The translations under genes and the position numbers were made by a program. Shown here in pieces: positions 23,401 through 35,333 of a stretch of 64,000 nucleotides of DNA; the first letter of the stretch is position 1, and each line of letters opens with the position of its first letter. The notes below the pieces were generated by a model. That model was not told the DNA's origin. It searched no databases and saw nothing but the letters and a program-made list of their open reading frames with translations. The stretch is from Antedon mediterranea. Lineage: Eukaryota > Echinodermata > Crinoidea > Comatulida > Antedonidae. The DNA is taken from NCBI RefSeq assembly GCF_964355755.1, contig NC_092680.1, forward strand, positions 4,317,001 to 4,381,000. The letters run 5' to 3'.

Positions 23401-26400
23401 GTAAATCATCATTTTTTGGTTCAAAAAACATAACAAAACATGAGAACTTCGTGATAAAAAAATCTAACTTTATAGAGTTCCTGTTTGAACAAGTCAACTC
23501 TGCTTAAATTTTTTTTTTTTAATGAGGGTGGGTTTCAAAACTAAAATATTGAAAACAAATGGTGATATAATAAAATAATAGCAAAAAAAAACCAAGACCA
23601 AAAACCAGGAAGCAATGGTTTGAATATTATATAAGATGATACAAATGTAAAGTAGAAATTCAATCAATTGCGATAAAGATAATTCTCTTAACTTGTAACG
23701 TTACACACTTACAGATAATTGAAATAGGACTTATGTTTCACTCTCCAACGAATGCTGAACGATGATAATAGTATTTTTATACAAAATGATAGTAATTTGT
23801 GGAAATTGACATGAAATACAAAGTTAAAGCACTTGAATTAAGAATATTTCAAAAGAAAATTGAGATAATGTTAACGTCGTACGTAATATTGATGTCTTAT
23901 CACATAAAGTTAAATTTATAAGCGTACACTACAGTTTTTTTTTACAATATTTCTCAATTCTATTACCTATTTAATGTATATTCTGCCATATGATTTGGTG
24001 TAGGTTATGAATATATTTTAGTATTTTCAAGATGTGTTGTTTTACTGTAGTTATTTAATATTAATCTATTGCTAATTTGTATTAGAATTCCTCCATTGAG
24101 ACACCCCTTTTATGGAACACCCAATAGTAGTACAGTATGTTCCTGTTTAATTAACAAGAGCCATTCAATACATTAGGTTTAACACATGGCCAACCACTAT
24201 TCAGGTGACAATCCTAAATATTTGTGGGTCCTAAATGTGTGTTCTTTTCTACTTGAGTTTTTGTGTAACGTTAATTTTGGGTTTGTGTCTTTAAAATCAT
24301 TTTAAAATCATTTTATATAGAAACAGAACATTGAATGATGGGAGATTCATTATCCCAATGTCTATTATTTCTTACTTACACTATTTTCTCCCTTATATAA
24401 TTAATAATCCCAATTTTAGTATTCTCTCTTTATTATTTAAGAAAATACAGTAAATTGTAGGCTGCATTTAACCTTCATAATATTATTCAATTGGTTTTAA
24501 TCAGTACTTTGAAGTAAGCCAGAACTAATGTATGTACAAAGTTTCAATAACAACTTTTACTATAAATTTGTTTTATTGCAAAGATTATAAACAAACAGGT
24601 CATTTTGTTTTACCATAAAATAGTTTATAGGGTGTTATGTAATGCTTTAGCAATTGGTAAGTGTTGGCAGTTTAAATGTTAGCATAAAGTTCAACAGTCT
24701 CACTCAGCTTATTGTTTTCCCTCTTTAAGTATGTTTTTCATGATTGTTTACTTTTACTCTGAGGCACTTAACTAGAATGCAAAAGTAATATAATATCGGC
24801 AATACTCATTTAAAAAATGTGTATTACTGTAGTTTTCTTTACAAAGTGGGAAGCCCAGATCAGTGATATTCACTGCTTTCCACTGGGGCCCTCCAAAATA
24901 CATTTACCCCGTTCATTTCAATGTCGATGAATTGAAATTGATTTATTCGATCAAAACACATAATGGAACATAGTTCCATAAAACAGCTAGTAATCAGCAC
25001 AAAGTTTTTGTCTTGACCTTACCACCAGGTGTACCCATTTGTACACCTGGGGATAAAAGCAATGCGACGAGCATTGGATTTGAGTACAAGATATCACGAT
25101 CAGTAGTCCAACATCCAACACACTGCGCCACATGCCCTCACTCATACTGTAAGCCTTATTCAAGTTTTGTTTTGTTTACATTTTCAAATCAATATAGTAG
25201 TTAGGAATAATATACTTACTGTTATAATAACTTTAATAAATCTTTTCACATATACAGTTAGATTATTATATACTTTTTTTTTTCATTTTAATATAGTTTT
25301 GTTCCATTTGTTAACTTTTAATATTTCATAAGGTTAAACGATAAACATTTATTACATTTTTGTTAATAAATACTGTATCAAGAATGTCATTTCTTTTTTT
25401 TTTTTCAGGCAAGAGATGTTGTGCAAGTTGTCAATGAGCATAAAAACAGCATAAATGATTTGCAAAAAGGACGAAACGACACGCTTATCATCTCAGCTTC
25501 TAAAGATACAACAGCAAAGGTATGTAAAATTCCACACATCTTTGATAATAATTTACGTCTTTGATGGCCTGCAAGTGTCTGGCAAAATAAGCTTACGTCT
25601 ACTGGTAAATTTATTATCTTTTTAGTATTGCTGGCTATGACTTCTGATATTTGTAAATCCAGTACCGATTTTCATGTCCCTTGAAGACTGTACTCTTTAC
25701 CATTTAATTTTTGTTAAGCTCTGTCTACACTATCAAACTTCATGTGACAAAAAAGTGTGATGTGCCCAAATATGGTAGTGATATGCTTAAATATGGTAGT
25801 GATATGACATCATCATGTTCATATATGGCCAGATCATATTTTTTGTCAAGCAAACTTTGATATTGTTAGACAGAGCTTTACTCCCACTCTCCGCAAACTA
25901 TAACGTTTAAATGTTTTGTCATGCTGAATGGTATACAAAAATGAATGTTTATGATATCGACCTGCAATATACCACTAGATAATAGATCCAAATAATGCAT
26001 GACAAATGTCAAATAACATACCAATCAAATGACAACATTTGTGTTTTGTATTAAAATAAAAAGGAATTTTTAAAAATGGTTGGGAAAAAAATGTGGATTG
26101 ATTTGAGCTAGAGAAACTACTGTAATCAAGTTTGTATAATAATTTTTTAAGGCAATTTTAATGTAATTTTTTTAAGCAAATTTCTCCTCTAGAAAGTAAT
26201 AATTTTATATCTTGTGTCAGTTGAAATAGTCAAGTAGTGAATTTTATGTTGTACTGTAATATAAAAACATCATTCGTGTTATTAAAAAAAGGATTTAGAA
26301 ATGCGTAAGAATAAAAATAATCTGTCCTCATGAATTTTAAATCCTTGTTTGGTCTCTTCAGCTAAAGCCATTAAGCTTTTATACTCTGTAAAGTTCATTG

Positions 26401-29400
26401 AAGTGTATTTTGTTTTAAACACCAATTAAGTTTATCTATTTTTAACATTTAAAAATGCTTTGTAAAATCTATTTCTGAGGCACAGTTTGTTTTTCAACTC
26501 GTTTAAAAATAGCCAAAACAAAATGATCAAGTGCTAGATGTAGTGCTTCAGAACACACTATTCCTTCATCATGTCTAAAATTTTTTTTTTATTATTATAT
26601 AAGCTTTTTGATGCTACAACATTAAACCATATGAAGACATACAAGACAGAAAGGCCTGTTAATTCTGCCGCCATATCTCCCTTAAGAGATCATGTAAGTA
26701 AATTGTTATCTTTTATACCCAATTTTCACAAATTACATTTTTTTTTTTTTCAAATGGATGCTTTGTGCAGTTTTTCAATAGGCAAATTTATTTGCTCAAA
26801 TCAAATATTTTATATATTAAAGTCATGGTGTCTCTTTATGATTTTCCACTGCGATTTTCATTTTTATCGTATATCCGCTGAGAAGTTTGATTTGCATGAG
26901 TGTTCATGATTGTCTGACAAGTTGTTTCCCAAGCTCTGATTGGTTGCGCAATTTTCGCTTTGCAACAACAAGTAGAAGCTATTCAAACTACTGATTTTGC
27001 TGGAGCGTAAAACTCAAAGAATAAGAATTCGTCGATACGTATTTTAGAAAATTAATTGGAAATGTAAATATGCATGTGTATAAGACCACAATTTCGATTC
27101 ACTTAGTGGAAATCAGCGAGGTATTGTATTGATGTGGAAGAATTATTCAATGATATATTTTAAAATAAAACTGGACACATAGAAACATTAGCGGTGAAAC
27201 TTCTGCGATAACCTAAAAAGGTCAGATTGTGGAAAACCGTTTTTTTTTAATCAATAGTTAGTTTGATTTATGTGTATCTGTATTTAGTCCGCAGATGGAA
27301 AAATATAAAAATAAGTTTATGAAGTAAAAATCACATTATATAAAAATATTTTTAAGTTTACTTTTTTTTAGAAGAGGCCAGGGATTATCAATAAAAATAT
27401 TGTTCACATGTTTGAGTTGACATAGTTCTTACAAAACAAGCATATACAGCTTGTCATACTTTGTTAGGCTTTGATGGTGACGCAGTTTAGACCGATGGAA
27501 AATCCCAGTCTTTGACAGGATTTCAACCCCGGATTTAGTTTTATATCTGTAATTCTGATGTAATCATCTAAAATGTTCAAATAAATATATTAAATATTTA
27601 TAGTAATTTTATTACTTTTTTAAGACTTATGAGACTACTGTAGGTAACATTTTAGAAATGTCAACTTTTAATTTACAAGCTGCAGTACTAAATAAATATC
27701 TTCTAATTATCTTCTTTATTTTGAATATGGTATTTTGGTAATGGTAATTTTAAATAGCATTCAATGATTTACATGTTGTAGGTTGCGCTTGGAGGTGGCC
27801 AAGAAGCTATGGATGTGACCACAACATCAACAAGAATTGGCAAATTTGATGCCAGGTTTTTCCATCTAGTCTTTGAAGAAGAGTTTGGCCGTGTCAAAGG
27901 TCACTTTGGACCAATCAATAGTGTGGCTTTCCATCCAGATGGCAAAGGGTGAGTTATTATGATAGTTTATTTGTTATTACTCAGGTGAAAACCCATACAT
28001 ATTGTAATATATTTTAATTTATTTTGATGTACAGTCAACTCTCCCAATACCGGACACCCTTGGGCGGGCATATATTTTCCGGTTTTTCGAAAGTCCGGTT
28101 TCCTGAAAACATATTTTTAAAGTCATCACGTTGTCACTGAAAATGCGTTGAATCACCGGTCCGAATGCTGCCCGGTACGGTCTAGCGTAGAGAAGGCCTA
28201 GGCTATGATTGTGTCAAGTTAGTGATAGGCCTAGGCCTACTTTATTAATTATGATTACCTTTTTTAAAAGTTAAATTATTTACTGTACAGTACCAATAAA
28301 ACATGTTACAATAGTAAACTGTTTCTCAATGTGTTTTTAACGGCAAAAAGGCCTACGTACGTACGGTGAACATAATTTCGGTCTGTTTATTGTTTTTCGT
28401 GAGCTAGCTTGCAGCAGCAGCATGGGTGATAAAAATAGCAAATAAGCGGGGCTTTGATTGATGCGCATGTGCAGAGGTGTCATAATCAAATAAAAACGCC
28501 CACACCGTACCTAGACCACGTTTTTTAAGCTCCTTTATTTTGACGTAATTTGATAGCAATGATGAAAATTGATTAGGTAAACGAGCCAAGCAATAATGAC
28601 ACAATAATTAATTAGTAACATTTCAAAGTTTATTAACACTAGTTAAGTCAAGTTCATTCCGTTTTGCCATAATGATTTCCAAATTTATAATGATGCACAT
28701 TTTTAGTGAAACATTCCTTTTTAAAGTCCTATTGCAATTGTGAATTTAACAATGATTTAAACAAAACAAAGACACAAAGTGGAATGTAAATTGAACTTTA
28801 TTAAAAAACAATTCATATGCTAAAAAACAGGGAGGGAGTTGTTAACAACTCCCTGCTAAAAACAATAGCGCTTCGATGTGAAAAAGCCCACCACAGTTCG
28901 ATACGCAACAAAGCAATTGCCGCCTCGTGGGTTAACAATGAACTGACCTGTCAAACTCCATGGCAACATTATTTGATCGTACCGCGAAACGTCGCGCACT
29001 TCATGCAGGGTATGGTTAAAAGCTTTTGTACATTGTGCATGTATTGAATCCGAGTCAGCGACAACGATGTTACGTTGTTTTTGTAAATATTTGGAGTTTT
29101 TTAACTGTCAGTCCGGTTTTCAGACGCTAATTTTCGTGTTTTGTACTTCATAATTTGTCCGGATTCCGGAATTGGGTATTCCGGTTTTCATAATAAATTA
29201 CAGTACATTTAGAATAGGGACAAATTGGGCCCTCCAAAAAAGTCCGGTTTTTCGTGAATTCCGGTTTTGGGAGAGTCCGGTATTGGGAGAGTTGACTGTA
29301 GTTATATATGCATTTTTAATGTTTTTACAAATTTTATTCTAAATGTTTTTTATACAATCAGTGCAATAGGAGACCTACTAGATAGTGATTAAGTTCGCTT

Positions 29401-29927
29401 TTTAGGAATCCTGTCTCTGCCTGGTTTTGTGTGATGTTTTCTTGTTCATGTCCATGTTTTTTTATATTGTATTTTTATGAGACAAAGTAAATGAAATGAA
29501 ATGAAATGAAATACAGTTGTGGAGCGAATAACATGTAAACTGTACTACAGCCTTTACTGTATTGCGCACAGGTGTGGACAACACATGCAACAACTCATGT
29601 CTTTATATGTGTGTATTTATGTCAAACAGTCGCCAAAGAATGCTCAATTGTCTGTCAAACAGGGACAGATATGGGCCAGACTAACCCCTACCATAGTATA
29701 GGGTAGGTTGTTCTAACCTAGATAGCTTGTTCTAGCCTAGGCAAAGCAAGCTGTCCCGAAGTTTGTTGCAACATTGTGACGTCTTATCCACTGACAGACA
29801 GGGATAAAACTAATATATTAATATTTTGTTTGATTGTTTTCACAGGTATTCTAGTGGTGGTGAAGATGGTTTTATACGTATGCATAACTTCGATGCACAG
29901 TATTTTGAATTTGAAACTGAATACTGA
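20459..29927 (+). CDS. EIF3I: Eukaryotic translation initiation factor 3 subunit I, 9 exons, 325 aa
   Basis: Exons: 20459-20461, 20904-21084, 21189-21254, 22216-22365, 22904-23031, 25409-25519, 26604-26693, 27782-27948, 29846-29927. The total is 978 bp and every junction is GT-AG and phase-consistent. The protein starts [20 protein letters not shown], runs as a seven-bladed WD40 beta-propeller (e.g. [54 protein letters not shown]) and ends YFEFETEY. The conserved block [19 protein letters not shown] is intact. 325 aa is the human length. It is a subunit of the eIF3 complex that loads mRNA on the 40S ribosome in the cytoplasm. The first coding exon is only the ATG. Introns hold several transposons. 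No broken residue was seen; a functional gene. Confidence 0.97.
21265..21711. mobile_element. MITE family F in EIF3I intron 3
   Basis: The terminal repeats TGCACATGTCAATTGTATGA and, inverted, TGCACTTGTCAATTGTATGA differ by one base and continue as CCCACTATA. A weaker match (GGGAGAG.TG) continues to about 55 bp. The left end begins 11 bases after the exon 3 junction. Inside is a LINE-like tail (AATAAATTTAATTGAAATTG). No transposase. Confidence 0.8.
22541..22763 (+). mobile_element. tRNA-derived SINE, copy 2
   Basis: Shares CTTGGTTGTTAACATGCTTG, the B-box-like GTGTTCAATCCTGACC, CTCCACTCCCTAAG and the AGCTTATCCATACCT body with the copy at 14621. Ends in an A-rich (ATAAATA) tail. In EIF3I intron 4. 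Confidence 0.7.
23279..23340 (+). repeat. SINE/LINE 3'-tail fragment
   Basis: CCCCTTGAGCACTTTAGTTG then ATATGTGCGCTTTACAAATC: the common 'cttgagcac..tgcgctttacaaat' tail of tRNA-derived SINEs and L2-type LINEs. In EIF3I intron 5. Confidence 0.5.
24083..24250. repeat. Degenerate family G MITE in EIF3I intron 5
   Basis: AATTCCTCCATTGAGACACC at the left and GTGTTCTTTTCTACTTGAG at the right are degenerate inverted versions of the family G end. The rest of the intron (23341-24082 and 24251-25010) is AT-rich with nothing else named. Confidence 0.35.
25716..25880 (+). mobile_element. MITE family A in EIF3I intron 6
   Basis: AAGCTCTGTCTACACTATCA to GATATTGTTAGACAGAGCTT with TA next to each end. Two AAATATGGTAGTGATATG units. 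Confidence 0.88.
25890..26600. other. Rest of EIF3I intron 6, nothing recognisable
   Basis: AT-rich intron sequence without a repeat family match or coding signal. The same holds for intron 7 (26694-27781). Confidence 0.4.
28032..29298. mobile_element. pogo/Tigger-like DNA transposon, non-autonomous, in EIF3I intron 8
   Basis: Both ends are a perfect 24-bp inverted repeat beginning CAGTCAACTCTCCCAATACC, flanked by TA on each side (28030-28031, 29299-29300). Subterminal 'CCGG' motifs repeat (TCCGGTTT..., ATTCCGG). Start CAG and TA duplication fit the Tc1/mariner-pogo group. The interior frames are short, with no DDE domain visible, so it is likely a deletion derivative of an autonomous element. 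Confidence 0.88.
29489..29513 (+). repeat. (AATGA)n microsatellite after a LINE-like tail
   Basis: Five copies of a 5-base unit, AAATGAAATGAAATGAAATG..., after TTTTTATGAGACAAAG. Typical of the 3' end of a retroposed element. Confidence 0.6.
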
Positions 29928-29929
29928 AC

Positions 29930-29935
29930 AATAAA
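29930..29935 (+). terminator. EIF3I: Poly(A) signal of EIF3I
   Basis: AATAAA two bases after the stop codon. A second AATAAA at about 30143 could give a longer 3' UTR. Confidence 0.5.
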
Positions 29936-30149
29936 TATATTTACTGTTACATTCACTTTAAAAAAAATATCCACGCTTTAAAACTACTACATAAAAAAAA
30001 AACGCCATACTATTTATGTATAAACAGAATATGTACATTCAGACTTTATATGTGGTGAATTGAAGTGAGTTTTATGGTACAACACAATGTCATAAGCATT
30101 AGGAATGTATTGTTCCATGCTTAACAAATTCTCAATGTATGAAAATAAA

Positions 30150-30750
30150 GGTTTTTTTCATATCCGGTATTCTAACGTTTCAAATGGAATAAGATTTTAC
30201 ATCACTATGAGAGTGTGTTTATGCGTTTGTTTATAAACAATTTTGCTACTTTACTGGGACAGTTTTAAACTACATTTTGAAACACATTATTCTATATTGT
30301 ATCTAATGTGGAATACAAAATGGCGTCTAAAATCCCCACTTTTCACTACATATTTTTATGTTTGTTTGTTATACACAATTGTTGTATTGGACACATCCAC
30401 ACATGGCATGTCAAAATGACCAGAGTTTCTTTAGAGAAATTGTTTTTGGAGGAAGAATGGTGGTTGGTATCATTGCTATTCTGCCAATCTGTACATATAC
30501 TGGTTCACTGGTGATAATGATAATGTCATTGCTGGTATCAACCTCGTGCTTGTGTAGAATATATAACTATTATAATTGTGTATTGTATTAAGAAAATCAT
30601 GAATACAACAAAGTATGATTTTTTTTGCTGTTGGTGTAATACTAAAATAAAAATAAGCAGCATTATTTCGAAATCTAACAAAAAACGAACATCTTGAACA
30701 AAAAAAAATGTTTCGATGACGTAGATATTTTCCGATTTTTTAAATCACTA
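30150..30750. other. Intergenic DNA after EIF3I, no gene seen
   Basis: AT-rich with overlapping short frames that lack protein features. Confidence 0.4.
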
Positions 30751-30751
30751 T

Positions 30752-30887
30752 TAAATTTTTATGTGACAAAAAATGTGATATGGACATGATGTTGTCATAT
30801 CACTACTACATTTGGGAATATCAGTACCATATTTGGGCACATCAAACTTTTTTTGTCAAAATATTTTGATAGTGTTAAGAGTTTTTG
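30752..30887 (-). mobile_element. MITE family A, degenerate
   Basis: Core TATCACTACTACATTTGGGA, ACCATATTTGGGCACATC and a damaged right end TTTGATAGTGTTAAGAG. Confidence 0.65.
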
Positions 30888-30889
30888 GC

Positions 30890-32100
30890 AAACGTGGTAG
30901 TCATAAGAAAAATGAGATAATTGTCTACATTTATCTGTTGAACACAGTAAAGTTGTTAAATGCAATATTTACTGTTGTGCATGGCAAAGAATACTTATTA
31001 AATGACTGTTTATATTCACACCACGTATAATTACATTTCAGATTTTGACATCATTAAAACGGACAAAAAGATTGTGTCTGTCAAAGTACTTTTTTACAAT
31101 ATTCTATCTATTTTTGTGGTGTTACCATGGTCTCGTTTAAATAAGCTATACTATAGAGAATTGGTGTGTTTTCCAGTTCAATGAGTATAAACGGTCCAAA
31201 TAAATTGAATTCTAAAGTACATTGATATATGAAATGGTTATTTTGTTGTTATTTATTTGGTTGATGATAATACATTTTTTTTAAACCTAGGATGTCGAGG
31301 AAAGATTAATAAAAGTTATTTAAACTAGAACTGTTATTAATATTTTACTAAATAGTACAGACAGTTATTACAGTGATTGCTTGATGTGACGACTGGAATA
31401 TTTAATGGGCGATATTTATGAAAATGTGCTCGAAAACAAGACCGATAAACACGTACATTAATTTGAGCAATGTTTTATTAATACACTTACCAAGGGTATA
31501 ACATATAGTTATGATTGACGCTTGTCAAAATGCTTGAAAAGATTTGCCACATAGCCTAGCCTATATCGGCTTTTTAGTTTTGAGTGTAAATTTGTTCGTC
31601 GAATATTTTCTAAATGTTTGTTTATAATACCATCACACCATACCTATTGATCTTCATTAAATCACAGGGAGAGACCCTCTTCAGAGGTCCCTCGCTCCAG
31701 CAGTAGAACCATTCTGTCTTAACGCCATTTATCGTTCAACTTTCACAAACCAACAAAAGTATAAACTGAATTAGAATAACGTTACAATAAATGATTTGCT
31801 ATAATAAGTTATAATCAATTAATAGGCTGTGACTAATGTTCTTAAACTAAACTGCATTAATGTAAAGTAGATAAAAATGACGAGCGGTATCCACAATGAC
31901 GTCATTGTGACGATTACGTAGTAAGCCTACGAATTCGTGTATAAATACGTTTGCGTATTATGTTAAATCGAAGAAGCTTTTCGCGCGCAATTGATTATGC
32001 AGCCTGGCATTACCGCATAAATATGCAGTTTAAAACACCTGCACAAAACGGCCGACAAAGTATTATATATCTTTGTTATTAAAAGTGTTGCTACATTTAT
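30890..32100. other. Intergenic DNA, nothing recognisable
   Basis: No family repeat, exon or RNA gene that I could support. Confidence 0.4.
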
Positions 32101-32119
32101 GACGTAAATGCGCCGACGT

Positions 32120-32290
32120 CTGCATTTTTTCCGAAACTTCGAATCCAACTTTCGCCACATTGCTTGTATCCTTAGGCAAGACACCTTACTTGCATTTGTC
32201 TCTCTCCACCCAGGTGTATAAAATGGGTACCATTATTATGGGAGTATGATTTTGCGCAGACGATGACAATAACGAACACCTCGTTAGTTA
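32120..32290 (+). repeat. SINE-like fragment ('lined up with GGCAAGACAC / CACCCAGGTGTA')
   Basis: CTTAGGCAAGACACCTTACT then CTCTCCACCCAGGTGTATAA and ATGGGTACC: a motif order I know from tRNA-derived SINEs of fish and marine invertebrates. The tRNA head is not clear. Confidence 0.45.
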
Positions 32291-32348
32291 GTCTGTGGAT
32301 TCCAGACTGAGTTTTGACTTAATATTAGTAAAAAGATAAATATTTTAG

Positions 32349-32460
32349 CACATGGCGTTTCATACCTATACTACTTGATCTTGAGACAAAAGTCGAAACG
32401 TCAACTGGTGGACTCTAACACAAAAAAGAAAATAAATACTGACTTGGGGCAAGTCTACTC
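32349..32460 (+). repeat. Dispersed repeat shared with 45113-45225
   Basis: Both copies read ATGGCGTTTCA, ATACTACTT, GGTGGACT..AACACAAAAA and GACTTGGGGCAAGTCTA in the same order and spacing. Class unknown. Confidence 0.6.
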
Positions 32461-32715
32461 GTTTGGTGTTAGTATAATTTCGATACTTAATAACGCCGTT
32501 AAATCACCACATAAATGTGTCTCCATAAATGCTGCACACTGGTACCAGTCTAATACAACTATATTAATCACATACAACATAGCTAATCCTAACAAGACTA
32601 CTGCAATAAAACTGATTTGTTACTCACAACATTGTTCAATACAGATTTGCTTGCTTTCAATCGATGCTCATGATTTCTTATTTAAGTATTTTTCAAAAAT
32701 AAGTATATTTTCAAG

Positions 32716-33006
32716 AATGTACACCCCCCCCCCCCCTGAAAAAACAATTCTTAAAATTGTTGTTGTTTAATATGCCATTTTAATGTCAAAAAAATGTGTA
32801 TACCTAAAAAATGTTATTTAAAGCAAAAAATAGTCCAGCCATCGGGTTTTTGGTTGAATTAAACCATTTATTTTGTCATTTTGAAAACATAATTTTCCCG
32901 ATTTTTACTACGGAAGTGATTAACTTGATTAAAACTACAAAATAATATATTCAAAGTGTGATTTGATTAATCTTTATTTTTCATGTTTTTCGGAGACAAT
33001 ACATAA
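32716..33006 (+). mobile_element. MITE family E
   Basis: Left end ATGTACACCCC..CCTGAAAAA with a 14-C run; right end TTTTTCGGAGACAATACAT. Shares ATATGCCATTTTAATGTCA, TTTAAAGCAAAAAAT and AGTGATTAACTTGATTAAAA with 46132-46452. Confidence 0.75.
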
Positions 33007-33009
33007 TCA

Positions 33010-34515
33010 TATGAATATTATATACTGAAAATGATTGAGAATTTAATTTCTTAGTAAAATATTTCTTGTTAAGAAGAAAACTGCTTATTACAAGAAATAT
33101 TTCTTAAAACAAGAATTTGTTTTCTTCTCTTAGAATTTCATATTTTGCTCTGTGATGATGGTACGTTACAACCTATATAATACGTTATATTAAACAATGC
33201 CAAAAAGACAAAATACAAATGAGTTTTTAAATGTCTTATTTCACTATAAGTAGGCCAGGCCTATTTATTTTAATGGTCAGGAGCACATTGATAAATACTT
33301 GCATTTCAATCGCTGATTCTTAAGATACGATTTATAACGATTTCAATGTGAAAGTAAAAATAACATCGTCAACGTATTGCAGTATATTTATATTCCTAAT
33401 GTACGTCTATTTTAAAACAGGCTTAAGTCAATTGGAACGTAAATCCTCTCTAGTGAATAACTTTGAGTTCATCTTTTTTTAGTTGCATCGAATTGAGCGC
33501 GCATAAATACTTTCTCAAGTGAAATTCGAGTTTTAAATTGATTTTATATGCTTGTTCCATAGCAATCAGTTTGTCCTCGCGTTTTTCTCACCCGATGTGA
33601 GTAGAGAGTAAAGTGTTATCGTTGTGCTTGATCAAATTGCGTTGCGTGTACGTATTTTCGTTGCGGCCTATTGGCATCCAAGTTTACACTTACTTGCATC
33701 TTACGTATAGCTTTACATAGAGTTAGCTCATTTAAAACTATTATATTTTAAACTCACTCAACGTAACTCATCGTAGCGCCACCTCAATTTATTGAAGTGC
33801 CGTAAGAGGCTGGTGGGTCGTATTTATAACCTATTATATTATAAAATAAAATTAAATACTAGGCCTATTCCAAATATGAATTTAGATCAATTTATAAATT
33901 GCCCAGGCCTACAATTACCATTATATGACAGCGCATTCAAGTGTATGAGCCGTCATAATTTCACGTAATTTGTTTTACGTTACCATTACCTTATAGGTCC
34001 CTGGGTGCCCAACCTAAATATTTACCAAAATATGAAAACCTTATGTTTTTCACCATTTCATGTGTTGTTCGTAAATTAATTTTAAGAAATCATATAATTC
34101 TTTACGAGTCTCGACACTACGACTGCTCACCCTCCATTATCCAATGATAATATTAAGGTACGGTGTGATGACGTAATTGGGAAGCAGAAGAAACTTGTAT
34201 ACAGCTGTCAATCATTCCGATATGTTTCCCATTTCTCTTCAATTTAAATTCATGACTGGATATCGCATTAAACTAATAGCAACATATGCTGTTTTATCGA
34301 ACGTTTTACTTATATACGTACATAATATAAACTAATACTATATTGTTATTTTTGGCACAACAACACATGCGTTTGCAATTATTATTAACGATCATATTTA
34401 AGAATATTATCATTATAAGTTCATATCGATAAAAATAATTTGAGGCTGTTGATAGTAACAATTATAACAATGTTAACTTTGGCAACAGATTAATCGCATA
34501 ACATCAGGATCATGT
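33010..34515. other. Intergenic DNA with a decayed family B end near 33640-33700
   Basis: AAATTGCGTTGCGTGTACG.. and GGCCTATTGGCATCCAAG resemble an eroded family B right end. The rest is AT-rich with nothing named. Confidence 0.35.
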
Positions 34516-34518
34516 GCA

Positions 34519-34701
34519 AAGCTCTGTCTACACTATCAAACTAGTTTGACAAAAAAATGTGATGTGCCCTAACATGGTAGTGATATGCCCACATATGGTA
34601 GTGATATGCCCATATATAGTAGTGATATGACATCATCATGTTCATATATGGGCACATCACATGTTTTTGTCACATACAGTTTAAATAGTTGTAGACAGCT
34701 T
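34519..34701 (+). mobile_element. MITE family A, expanded core
   Basis: AAGCTCTGTCTACACTATCA at the left; the right end is eroded (TTTAAATAGTTGTAGACAGC). The 20-bp ATGGTAGTGATATGCCCA unit is present three times, the most among the complete copies here. Confidence 0.82.
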
Positions 34702-34734
34702 GTTTTACGTTGGTCTGGATTCAAACCATGATTG

Positions 34735-35085
34735 CCTCTGAGAGGTGTTTTAACATTTGTTAACTGTAAGTGTTTAGATCTTAAACATGTATTTTGTACC
34801 ACTTTTCCACACATGTTTATATTATATGAAACATGTTTAGGTTCTAAACACATTCTAAATATGTATTCTGTACTCAACTCAACATATCAGTGACGTGTTC
34901 ATTGTTAAACATGGAGCAATATAAAGATACGTTTAGGTTTTTAACGTGTTTAATTCGCCATGTCGAGAAATTGAACATAACAGTGACATGTTGACTGCTA
35001 AACGAGTGGAGGAAAACAACATGTAGCTATAAACACGTTTAAACATGTAACTACGTTTAAAAGCTCCACACTGTTTTAACAAAAT
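34735..35085. repeat. Cluster of AAACATGTTTA-like motifs
   Basis: About ten variants of AAACATGT / AACACGTTTA in 350 bp (e.g. GAAACATGTTTAG, TAAACACGTTTAAACATGTA). Could be a decayed tandem repeat. Confidence 0.4.
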
Positions 35086-35333
35086 TACCTCACGTACATG
35101 GTCATCAGGCTCATTCCGACTTCTGGTCGAATCTTCCAGTGGGCCTACTTCATGTTTTTATTTTGTTGCGAAATTACATCTAGATCTAATCAGAATATAT
35201 TCATATGAAGGTTTATTAATACTTAATCGAGAGACACGATAGTGTCTCGATAATTTCCCCTGATTATGTTTTTATTACCCAATCAGCCCATGTCGACTGG
35301 ATTCTATGTCTGAAGCGTTGTTTTCAAGACGAA

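Noticed and set aside
28817-29047. Transposase of the pogo-like element
   Set aside because: The 76-codon frame has no DDE or helix-turn-helix signature that I can see.
32375-32770. 131-codon frame on +
   Set aside because: It runs through a dispersed repeat and into the C-run of a family E MITE; no protein feature.
35095-35142. Exon-like stretch on - (GPTGRFDQKSE then stop, after AGTAG)
   Set aside because: No partner exon in phase and only eleven codons.
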